The notes under the pieces: generated by a model
The model's database searches: none
The model's input: only the letters and a program-made list of their open reading frames with translations
What the model was told of the DNA's origin: nothing
Part shown: positions 14,583-26,400 of the stretch, in pieces
Layout: the number at the start of each line of letters is the position of its first letter
Position numbering within the stretch: the first letter of the stretch is position 1
Position numbers and translations under genes: made by a program
Source of the DNA: Pterobdella sp. o SKG-2022
Taxonomy: Eukaryota; Annelida; Clitellata; Hirudinida; Piscicolidae
Length of the DNA stretch: 64,000 nt
Reading direction: 5' to 3'
NCBI GenBank assembly: GCA_964035795.1
Contig: OZ038322.1
Coordinates: 16,105,447-16,169,446 of the forward strand

Positions 14583-14715
14583 GAGTTTGCAGTGGTATTC
14601 GAAGCGCTTGCTACAAATTTAATGAGCGAGAACACACTGTGAAACAGATGCTAACTGCTGGTTCGAACCTAAAGAAGTTCCAAACTGCAAATAGCTGTTT
14701 TATATGGGCCAATCA
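14583..14715 (-). mobile_element. SINE copy (family A)
   Basis: The stretch around 14611-14665 (TTGCTACAAATTTAATGAGC, then AACACACTGTG, then ACAGATGCTAAC) matches 50975-51032 and 48545-48578 over tens of bases, and all three end near GGCCCA or GGGCCA. In the most complete copy the tRNA-like head is on the minus strand. A B-box-like GGTTCGAACC occurs near 14672. Confidence 0.6.
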
Positions 14716-14867
14716 TAGGCTTTGAAAAATGTTAGTTTTTTTTTCTCGAAAATATTCATGTATCATAATGTTTAAATATTGACGGATTGTACAGAAAAAT
14801 GATTACTTCAGTACTTTCACAATTTTTTTAAAATTCTATGATTGCTTCATCAACTATAGGCTTGCTA

Positions 14868-14965
14868 TTCAATGCTTTTTGCGTAAGTGCGAAGTGCCTG
14901 TGTTCGAACCAAGTATCATGAAATATTTACTCTAATGCTCTGCCTACTGAGCTTTTAAGCACAAG
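14868..14965 (-). mobile_element. tRNA-related SINE relic
   Basis: On the minus strand AGCTCAGTAGGCAGAGCA (A-box and D-arm, about 14937-14953) is followed by TTGGTTCGAACACAGG (B-box and T-arm, about 14897-14914). There is no matching acceptor stem, so it is a tRNA-derived repeat and not a tRNA gene. Confidence 0.5.
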
Positions 14966-17220
14966 AAGCATGAAAAAATATCAACAGTTTTCAAATAAAA
15001 ACACTTTTTGGAGTTTTTTTTAGACAAAGCAGTTTTTTGTTAACATGTACGAATGTTGAAAATTGAATTTTTAAATAGTGAAACCTTCCAGTAAGCAAGG
15101 TACCAACTAAAATATTACCTGAATATGCTTTTCTCGGTTTTCAATAAATATTGCAAAATTTGTAGATAATCATTTAATGAAAAACTTTCAATAACGAGTC
15201 AGAAAATTTTTTTCTCCATTCTGAAATAACTTTTGAATTGAAAGTCCATTTCCATTTAAAAACGAATCACATTTAAAAAAATATGGGATTCGTGAAAGAA
15301 TTTATTCAAAAACTTTCTACTGTATCGTTATCACGTTCCTATAGAAAAGCATAGCTTTTGATTGCTATCAATTCCATGAACTGAGGCTACTCGTCACTCC
15401 AATGGAATTTTTGTGGCACTTAGTCAAAGAAAATGAATTTTTTAACAATTTTGATTGATTTGGCGTGCATTGAAGTAATAAAACTAATTGAGAATACAAT
15501 TGTAAAAAGTTTATCTCAAAAACTTAATTAAAACTGTTAATTAAATAAATAGTGGTGGATTTGAGTATTTAAAAGTAGATAATTTTTGGAATTTAATGGA
15601 AAGTGAAATTTTTCAAAGTTTTGTTCATAGACTTAGTAAAAATAGAGTGATTTAGCTTCGTATTATCTATAGAAGTATATAGCATGCTATTCTAAGTCCC
15701 AAAAGAGTATATAAGGAACGGCGTGTCGTTTGAAGACTAAAACACGGATAATCTTCCTAATAAAGTTTTTTCTAGATTGTTTCAGAAAAAAAATTAAAAT
15801 TTTTTTTACCGATTTTTTGCAAAAAGATGAATCAGTTTACTTATAAAACGGTGAAGAACATTTTTTGTGTTGAGATTAATTTTTAATTAAAAACTAGATT
15901 ATAAAATATATTATTCTGAGTTTATTTGAATGAACTCTAAATCATAATAAAGATAAATGAGTTAAAAGTTTTATAAAACCATTAAAGAATTTTTAGATTT
16001 AAATTCAACGATATGGAAACAAAAAAAAACACTCAAAACCTTTGAAAACTGAGCAATGAAGCCTTAACAAAAATCATTAATCTTCACCGCTGCTTGATTT
16101 AAAACCTCCAAGAAATCCTGCCCGGTGTCTAGTAAAAACCCTTAAACAATTTAAGCTTTTAATTTAAAAAAAAAATTTAACATGAGTTGTCACTACTGTG
16201 GGATTGTCAATTATGGCAACACAACTTAGTGTTAATTTTTTTTTGTTGAATTTCAATAATTATTTTGAGTCTGCAAAATATATAGTTGAGTTTTAAGATA
16301 TGGTTATACTTATTGAAAAGGATATTTTTCAAATGAATGTATCAAAAATTTGCATTTATTGGAGTTTTTGAGTGAAAAAGTCTAATTTTGGTTTCAATTG
16401 AGATGTCTCGAGCTGTGTGCTGGTGGAATTGTTATTGCAAAAGCCGATTCGCCTGTCCAATAAGATTGATTGATGAATTCCTCTGAACAAAATTAAAGTA
16501 TGGAAAAAAACTTTTAAAAGGCTACAAACGAACTTAAAACTATGAATTTAAAATAAAGTAAAAAACCGGTCATTTTATACGTCTACATTCTCATTCTCCA
16601 ATAATTATAATGCTAAACTAAGCACATACATATATAAACCCGCCATGCGACCCGACTGACCATCGGCGCGGTGAAGTAGCTACCCAGGCCCGTCATGCGA
16701 AAAATGCAAAAGACAGAATAAAACCAATAGTCGAATTAGATTACAGAAAAGTGTAAAACGAATTATTACTTGGAGCATACGAGGGTCGAAACGAACTGGT
16801 AAAATACTAAATCTGGTGAATGAAGTCGAGAGGATATAAGTGACTAATTTAAACATTAAAATTGTGAAGTGCATTGAGAGTAGAATGATAGTGCTCTATC
16901 AAACAAGCTTATAATAATTTCATTAAGTGTGTAGGCTTGTCCATAATTTCTCAATTTCAACAGTTGAATCAGTTTTCTCCATTTTCAACCGACGTTATTT
17001 CTGAATGTTAATTTTGCTCGAGCAAAAAGTTTTTGAAAAATTTTTCTTCATTTTTATCAACTTTTTTTTTCAATAAATCAATCAAAAAATTTAATTTTTT
17101 ATGTGACAAACTTCTAAAAAGGTTCAAGATTAATAAAATTTTCCAAGTGTAGAAATGCCACTGCAGATTGATCAATGGCAAAAAAACGTATACATTTTTT
17201 GAAAATACATATTCAAAAAC

Positions 17221-17250
17221 ATGCATGTACGAAAATCACCATCACTAATG
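17221..17250 (+). other. Candidate first coding exon of the RGS gene (weak)
   Basis: An ATG opens a 10-codon stretch that ends at the donor ATG|GTAAAC, in phase 0 with the next exon at 17473. This matches the expected frame, but the 10 residues have no recognisable homology and the phase agreement could be chance. Confidence 0.2.
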
Positions 17251-17472
17251 GTAAACTTCAGAAATTAAAGAAATGCTGTCATTAATTCATGTCTAACTAA
17301 TGGCAGCAAGAAATATTAATTTTCTCTAATCAAAAACATACATTTCAAAAAATTTTTGCTAAATAATAATAGCACTAACAATAATTTAATTTCACACAAT
17401 ACATCATTCACATCGTGCTAAAAATAAACTGTCTCTAGTAATAGTAGCATTAAAATGACAAACTGCAAATAG

Positions 17473-20400
17473 ATAGAGAGTTTGATTGAAAAGATGCAGG
17501 ACTTCAAAACCGGAATCCCAGTTAAAAACGCCAAGAGTCTCTTTAACAAGACCCCCACATGCTTCACTGGTCGTTTGTTTTTCTGTTTGTTTTTGTGTGT
17601 ATTTATTTTTACTCGTGCTTCAATTTCTTAAAGTATTTTTACATCAAAATGTTTTTATTTCATTAACAAATAGCATTAAATGTCGGATTTCCAAATAGCT
17701 AAATCTATTCAAAAAAACTAATTATTTGTTGACGCAAATCTTGGATTACATTCGTTTTTTAAATTTCGAAAACGAATCAAATTTCGTACAACTTCAGTCC
17801 TTTGTTTTCACATGTCTGTGTACAAATGTATTCAAAATATTTCAGGGGAGTCTTTGATAGATTGGTTGAGCTCCAACTTGGACATAGAGGACCATGGTGA
17901 GTCATCCCATATTTGTGCATATGTATCAAAGCATGTTTATATGTATGAGATTTTATGCCTGTGTATGACATGTCTCTTTTTTTATATTATGTTTTATTTT
18001 GTATTTATGTATATTCATTTTTGATGATGTATGTATCTATTTTATTGATGTATACATCCTTATTCAAGTGCATATTTGCGTGTTTATGAATTCATAATTC
18101 AAAAACTTTGAAATGGTAGCTTTTGTTTTCATTATTTTGTTTGTTTCTATATAAATGTGCTTGTGTGTATGTAGAGATTTTTGTTAACCAGCAACACTTT
18201 CCACTCTGATGTTAGTTATTTATAAATGAAGATGTGACTTTTGATTAAAACATGTTTTATTGATTTCCAAATTGAAAATGTTTGCATTTAAAATGATTTA
18301 ACATTTTTCTTTAAAAGATTCCTATCCCAATATATAAATTAAAGATATTTAGCTTACACATAAAAATACTTCAAACTATAACATTCAAGTTTCTGCCAAC
18401 AAAAAGTGATAAATAAAATAACATCAAAGATTTTCTCCTTCTTTAAAATCATGAGCAATCAAGAAAAATAAATTTTAAAAGATTCCAAAATGACAATGTA
18501 AGGCTTGGTATAAAAACCCCTTGTTAATTAAAACTTTTTGCATTTTAGTATGGAATGAGTTTCAAGCAAAAAAGCTCATATTAACTTCTTATAGCTGTAT
18601 AAGCATTTTTTAAAATAGTTTGGATTGTTTATGACATCCTCTATTTGAAACATGCATTTGAAAAAACATGATTTCAAGTTCCCCGATGGAAAAACAATAT
18701 TAAAATAATAAAGTAGATTTAAAATATTTTGCTTGACTAATAATGATTTTCGAAAAATTGTGAAGCTTTGGCTTTAAATAAAAAATTTTGTAAACGCGTG
18801 GTTCTCTAATACAATCTTTTAAAGCACATCGGTTTGAAGCTTTACAGAAAAAATCCGTTTTCAAAGTTTTCACTAGTTTTCATCAATTTTCATTCTAACT
18901 AAACATGTGATAAAACCCCCTAATGTGTATCTTTGGCATGGAGCAAATTAAACAAGTGCACAAGGCACAAAAGAGATGAGAAGGTCTTGAGAGTGTAAGC
19001 CCAGGCATGCTTCAATATTACTCTAGGCTATTACTAATTAAGTCCAGTAAGGCCTACAACTTGTTTTTATTCAACAATAAAACTTTTTCTTTTGATTTCA
19101 CAGTGTGGTCATCGCGTTTAACGCCAGTGATAATCGCTAAGTCAACTTTAAGCCCCATCTTTTCACTGCACAAAAGGATTTCCACATAATCGACCGTCAA
19201 ATAATGGGTGTATATTATCCGTCAACAAAAAGCTTTTTTATGTTCCATGAATAATTTCAAGTCATTGCTGACAAAAAGTTATATTCAATTTGAAGAAACA
19301 CTGCAAAATTTTTCGTTTTGAACGAATCTTCTCGAAAACATTTTTTCACCGTCAGTTTCGTTGTAACTAAAAACTTTATTCAGCGTCATAGCAACTAAAA
19401 ATCTTAAACAGCTTTTTATTATTATATTAAAATTGAAATGAACTGAAATGAATAAATATGATAATATTAATAAAATAAATAAAAACTCAGGCAGTGTTTC
19501 TTTAGATTGAATATAAATTCAAAGCTCTTATTCATTATGACAAAAAATTGTTTTTCGCGGTAAAACGATCAACAACCATTTCATGTTTTTAGCTCCAAAA
19601 AAACCAACAAACTGAATCATATTGAATAAAACTAACGAAATATTTGTAGCGGAGGTTCTCCATGTTAGTCACATGATATCCTGCCATGGATATATTTTCC
19701 CTATCAATGAACACAATTTAACTGTGAAAGATGATCTGAGTCTCTATCGTTTTCAGGTGAATACTAAATTCTCAGTATTGTTCTATTTTTTTTATTAATA
19801 AAGTTTCAATAATGTTTTATGTTCTCACCTAATTGGGAGTTATTAGTGCAATTTGGATTATGAATCGTTAGTTTAAAATATATAATATTTGTACATCGTT
19901 AGTTGATTAAAATATATAATATTTGTACATCAATGTATAATAATTTTGTTGCATGTAGTAATGCTTTATGCTTTCGTTTATAATGATGGTCATTATAGAA
20001 AGTAAGTATCCAATATTTCTTCCAATTGTGAGTTTTGAATTTTAACTATGATATTTTTTTCAATTTTGATTTGAAAATAATTGGCACACAAATGTCGACA
20101 ATTTTGAACATTTAATAGCTTTTTTATGGGTTTTTTAAAAACTTCAAATGCTTACTTGTGCTTTTGTTAAATACTGTTCATGTTTTTGACTCAATTATTT
20201 ATGAAGTGTTTTGAAGGATTAAATTAATTCCGACCATGACTATTTAAATTTTGAAACTAAAAAAATAATGATGGTTATTATTATTATTTTTATTATAAAA
20301 ACACGACAATATTGAGGTTAATTAGTCACAATGAAATTAATAAGAAATGTAGAATTAAATTTATATGAAATTTTTCAATTTTTGAAGAAAATATTGAAAG

Positions 20401-23400
20401 ATAAATAATTTTTCATGTCGAATATTTGATATATAGAGTTTTTGAAGATGCTATAAGCTGCTAAAAAATTTTTTGAATCATATTTTAAAGTAATTTTCGT
20501 CATGACTGGCAATAATTTTAGTGGCAAACAGTTCAAATAATGAGAAATGATTGTTCCAGACTCCTTTTTTATGGCCGTCAAACGATTGGAAACTGGATGA
20601 CTACGAGTATGGTTTGTTTTTCTCTGATATATTAGCCCTTTAAAATTTTCTGTTTTTTAATAGTTTAAAAATTTTTTCAGTTTTCAATTAAACAATTCAT
20701 TGCCAAAAATTTATTAAATTTTTTGCTTTGAAACTTTTCAAAGAAAGGTTAATTAAAAAGTTGAATTTCAAAAAATATTGAAAAAAAATTTTTTTTCTTT
20801 AACAACTTTTTGATAACTTTGACTTTTTGATGTAATTCTTTACACCTCTGCCATTTTTTGGTTACTAACACTATGAAACATTCAACTCATTATACCAACA
20901 CCATGTTCCATCAAATGACTGCTTATTCGATGAGTCGACCATCAGGCCGCTTTGAATAGGAGTTTGATTGCAAATAAATAGTTTTCACAAAACTCTATTT
21001 AACGTGTTTTTAATGATAATTTGTTCAAGGATTTTGTCTTGCATCGGTTAATAAATATGAATAAAAAGCATCATAGAAAAATTTAAAAATAATCAATTAA
21101 ACATGAAAATTAATGCGAAACACCATTTCTCCAAACAGCAGTGTACCTGTGCAAAAGGACCATGCAAAGTAAACATCGCCGAGAGCTGGCCGACCACGAG
21201 GCAGAGCAGTTGGCGAAGTTGCAAAAGAGTCTGAGCCACAAGTGGGAGTTTGTGTACATGCAAGCTGAAGCCCAAGCCAAGTTTGTGTTGCTTCTGGAAA
21301 TTAAATATATTTATGGTTTGCTCAATATTCTGGCTGTTTAAAAAATTTGTATGTTTATTTTTCTATCTTTATTGAATAGCAATTGTCAGTTGAGATTTGA
21401 AAAAAAATATTTTTTAATTTTCAAGAAATTCATTTATTTTTTCAAATTGGAAAATTATTCAGATTACGATGCTTGTAAACCCACAATTGAATCATTTATT
21501 GATGTAAAATGGTTTGAAGATCGTTTACAAGCCAAGAAATTTTTGCATCGTACATAAACGCTTAATCAGAAAAAGAAACTAAAACTAAATTAATTTGAAG
21601 AACGCGTGTTTTAAAAAAAAATAAATTTTGATTGGCTTATTTTATTGCTGTAATGTTTCTAAAAAGGAAAGAGGTTCGTTAAACAAACAAACACAAACAT
21701 CAGTGTTTTATTGGCGTCATTTTCTTACAAAGACATTATTTAATTTAAACTACCAAAAATAAATTTTGATGTTTTATTTTGTTTAATAAGATAAAGTTAT
21801 AGATTTTTCACGATTTTTTGTCAAGTATGTTTATAATTATCACCATTTTCAAAAAAAACTTAAATCTCCATCAAAATTTTTTACAGATTAAATTACTTAA
21901 CGAAAAACATCAAATAAGAGGAATTTTTAATACATTTATTGAGAACCGGAAGCTATAATTTTCGATAAGTTTAACCTTATCATAAAACGTTTATTATTAT
22001 GATAAGGCCAAACTTATCGAAAATTATAGCTTCCGGTTTTCAATAAATGTATTAAAAATTCTTCTTATTTGATGTTTTTCGTTACAAAATATTGAAGAAA
22101 AATACATACGATGTCTCTGAAAAGTTAGATTAAATTCCTAAATTTACAGCAACTGAATATTGTATATAAGTACATTGTGGTATTGCAATTGATGAGCACA
22201 CCAACCACGCAGGGTGGATCGCAAACGAGACAAGATAGAGAGAAAAGTGCTCGACAGTCAGGAGCAGGCTTTCTGGGATCTGTACAGACCCCCTGTAGGA
22301 ATTTTTTTTATTGGTGTTTGGCTTTACATTTGATTTAGTATTCTCAGTTTTTTTCAATCAGAAGGTTGATTTTATAATGTAATTATTTCTGTCTCTGAAG
22401 TTTATCGACAAGAATCAAAAAGCACTAGTATTTTTTAACTTGTCTCCTAAAATTACATGACTCTCTACCTCTCTTCCAAGATATAGTGGTAAATACGTTG
22501 AGATTAAAAAAATATGTGTTATTTGAGTGCTCAATATAATGGTGCTTTTGTGCATCACAAATTGCAACGACGTGAAACAATGGAAGCATTCTGATCCTAC
22601 AATAAATTGCGGCTAACACTTTTTGAAAAAAAAATTTTTTTTAATTTCAAAACATTTCTGGTTCATAATTGTTTTTTGTAACGGGCCACAGAAAAGTCAC
22701 ACGAACAATCGTGAATGTAATTAAAGACAAAAAAAACTATCAACGTTTTGCCTTAATTCACGCTTAAAAAAACTGATTTTTTGAAGTTGACATTTTGTAA
22801 ATTACATTTTAATACTGGATGTTCAAGCTTTTGTTAAAAATTATTTTAAATTTCAAGTTGCACATTTCAAAGTTTTTTCTTATTCAAGAATCAATTGATG
22901 AAATTCTGTTTTTGGTACATTTCTCTTGTTTTAGAATTTTGCCTATCAAAACCAACTTAAATAGTTGAAATTATTTTAAATATGAAGTCGAATCTGTCTT
23001 CATAATGACTCAGAAATATTTTCATAACTTTTCAACATTTAAACCTTCTGTTTTCTTTATAAAAACAACTTGATCTTTATCCATCATATTATTTTTTTTC
23101 AAAACAAAACTTTTCCAAGAACAATATAATTATTCACGAGCAAATAGTATTACTGTAAAGTAAGCAACCTCTCTAGCAACCCAACAACATACCTTCATCG
23201 AATATTTTTTGAATATCTCAATTATTCTTCAGACTTTTGGTCCAAAAGACTTGATTTTTTCATTTGGAAATATTTCTATATTAGGTGTTTGATAGATTTC
23301 CTATTTGCTATGCTCAAATCCTTAGAAATAATTCACCTGAAGGGTCGGATTTTCTAATCAAAATCAATTCATAGCAATAAAATTTTTTTTTTAAATGTTC

Positions 23401-26400
23401 CAAGTTTTTCTTTTAAAATATATTTTCACTCAATATTTTATTGCGTTTTCTTTGGGAAAAACCTGGCATAAATGAAACCTCACGGAGTTATTAAATTCTA
23501 CATCTAAACGTTTTCAATGGTATAACAAAATGACATTTCTCAATACTCGAGCTTAAAAATAATTTTTCAAATAAATAATAAATAGTGAAATACAATATAC
23601 ATAATTTAAAATCAAAAGTTTCATTTTAAAAAAATACATTTTTAGTTTATTTAATTATTTCATCAAATTTCATTCGAAAAAGCATTAAATAAATTCTTCA
23701 AAAAAAAAATTCCAATTTTTTCTAAACTTATTTCCATCAAAGCTTTCAGTCAATTTTGAACAACCTCAAACAGCCAGATGTAGTAAAGTGTATTGAGGAA
23801 GACCTGAGGAAGAAGACCAAAGCCAAACAAAACACAACGGTATTACATACACCTTTGCAATTGCATTGAAAGACAATCACATGATATAAATGCTTCATCA
23901 ATTTTTGTTAATGCCATCATTAATAAAAAAAATTTGAATCAAAAAAATCTTTTGTTTTTAATGAGTTTTTACGCGTTGAAATGAACATAGATATATTCTT
24001 TCAAAAAACTCAATTTTTTTAATGACTATAATCCAGACAGAACTTGCCAATAAAGTAGATTTGAAAAATAAAACGTTTTATGAAAGTATTTTTATTTCTG
24101 TAATAAATTTCTCAATATTAATTTTTAAACCAGACATTTTTGAGCAAAAATCTTCATGAATTAAGTATCTTTCGGAAGAAAATACGAACTTTCAGATAAA
24201 GTTATTTCCGAAATATTTATTAATTAACTACATAAACATCTGAAAAGATTTTTATAAGGGATTTCATGTTGCATGCATCGTATCATCACACACAATGTCA
24301 CGCCCGCATTTGATACTGGCATCCTTTAATTAAGATCTTTCTAAAATTATTCTATGTTAAATTTATAACAAACAGCTTGTGTTCAAATAATAATGAAAAA
24401 AAATTCGTAATAACAAAGAAAAAAATTTCCATAAATTAGCGTGGCTGTGAAAAAAATAAAATGAATTTCATAATTTAAATGAACAAATTCGAGAAATCTA
24501 ATTAGCATGATGACTTCCATTTGTTTCTTCACATTTATATATTTATTTTTCTTGTGTGTGTATATAGTTGTCTATGTATTTTTTTTTCATCTGTCATTTG
24601 CTCTTGTTTTACTGTTAAAACATAAAGATTAAACGACTCTTGCTGTCTCGATAATTTAAATAATCCATGCTTTTCATGGAGGTTATTTACTTAGCGCTGG
24701 TTCTATCTCTTTGAATGTTGACTTTAAAAAAAAATTTCAAGTCATAAATGTCTCACAAAATTTGTGTAGCAGTTTTCCGGTAATATAAAAATGAGCGTTG
24801 TTTTCAGTTAGATTTATGAGTTACACCCAATGTGTATAACTGGGCAATTAATGTAATTGTTTAATCATAGAGTAAGAGCTTTGAAATTATATTCAATTTG
24901 AACAAACACCGTAAATGTTTTTATTTTGAACGAAGCATTTCAAAAACATTTTTAAGAATATAATTGAAAAACAAACTTAATTTCATAGTGCTTTCGAAAA
25001 GTTTCGTTCAAAATAAAAACGTTCACGGTGTTTCTTCAAAATGAATATAATTTTTAGGCAATATGTATCGCTTGTTTCATTAAGATCTATTTTTTGCTTT
25101 AAAAAAATTTACGTACACAAAAATCAAGTTTTCGATTAGCTTAAATTTTTTTTAAATAGCAAAACGTGATAAAAGTGATTTGCTTTATACATTAATGGTT
25201 AAATATTGATGACAATGATGAGATATTTTCAATGGACTTTTGAAGCTTCAAAGATTTTTGTCATTTTAAAGTTTGAAATAAATAATTTTATTTTTGACAT
25301 ATAATTTCAAAAAAAAAACTCACAAAAATATAAAAAATATTTATCAGTTGAAAACGTAAACATTGCCTAAACGAAACAAACAGTGTATATTGCCTGAAAA
25401 CTTTAGGAAATATGTATATGGCCTAAATAAAAACATTTTATGTGTCATTTACAAACACAATATACAATTAATATCAATTATATTATTTAAAAATTCTACT
25501 ACCACTTTTGCCCTTTATGTTCGCACATAATCACACTGCTTTATAGAACAGTAACATTGCATTCTTTGAATCATTTATCACTTCCGCGCTAATATTTTGT
25601 ACAAAGTTGTAAATGATGAAAATTCTCATTATATTTAGTGCTAGTTACAAAAGGAAACTTTCAAGTATTTGAAATTCATTTTTTTTGACGTTTTTTAAAA
25701 ATATATATGCAAAAATAAACTTGATTTCATATGTCTGAGATCTAAATTTCAATTTTTTTTGGTCATTCGAAAGGCTGACAATATGTTTTTTACCAATTAA
25801 CTTTTGTTTTTTATGCATGGGGTTCAAACTTAATCTAATTATAAATGCTATTTTTCAGAGTTCTGATCTCATTTCTCAAGAAGAACACCTAGAAAATGAA
25901 GTTTTTCCAATATTTTTCACTTAGAAAAAATTGTTTTTAATAAAAAAACCCAATGTGTTTATATAGAACAATTCAAACTTTTAATTGTTTTGAATTCCCC
26001 CGAGGCATTTCAAGTTGAAAATCCCAAATTTTATCTCATGTTAAATTACTTTAAATGAACTAAATTGCCATTTTATTCGATTTTGTTGAATGAATTACGA
26101 TTTTGAATTGAACTCAAGATCGAGAAGTTGCAACTGGAGCAGGGAAGAAGCAGAATCAAGTTGTCAAAGGCATTTGAGAGGTTCCCAACCTATATAATCA
26201 ACCTTATTTTGTCTTTCAAGTGTTTTTCACCTGTTTTTTAGTTTCTATTCAACGACCTTGGTTCTTTAGAAATTTCCAATTCTTCTTTTTGTTATTTTAC
26301 TTTCCCGAAGGTGAAATTTTCATTATTTCACAGAGGGTTGTAAATATATTTGAATTATATAAAAAAACTAACACTAAAAATTTTTTTTAATTTTTTGATG

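Larger units (their letters stand above)
14310..17472. other. Spacer between HYDIN and the RGS gene
   Basis: The spacer is AT-rich and contains the HYDIN poly(A) region, two tRNA-related SINE relics (14583-14715 and 14868-14965) and a short GC-rich block near 16636-16697. Two similar 12-mers (CCCGCCATGCGA and CCCGTCATGCGA) sit in that block. No convincing coding exon was found. A promoter and first exon for the RGS gene are expected here but were not located with confidence. Confidence 0.5.

Noticed and set aside
16402..16476. ATG frame MSRAVCWWNCYCKSRF as a possible RGS first exon
   Set aside because: No donor in a fitting phase and no similarity to R7 RGS N-termini.
21351..21557. Open frame with a [20 protein letters not shown] C-terminus in an RGS intron
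   Set aside because: No family recognised, splice phases do not fit the RGS gene, and the 5' part is low-complexity intron.
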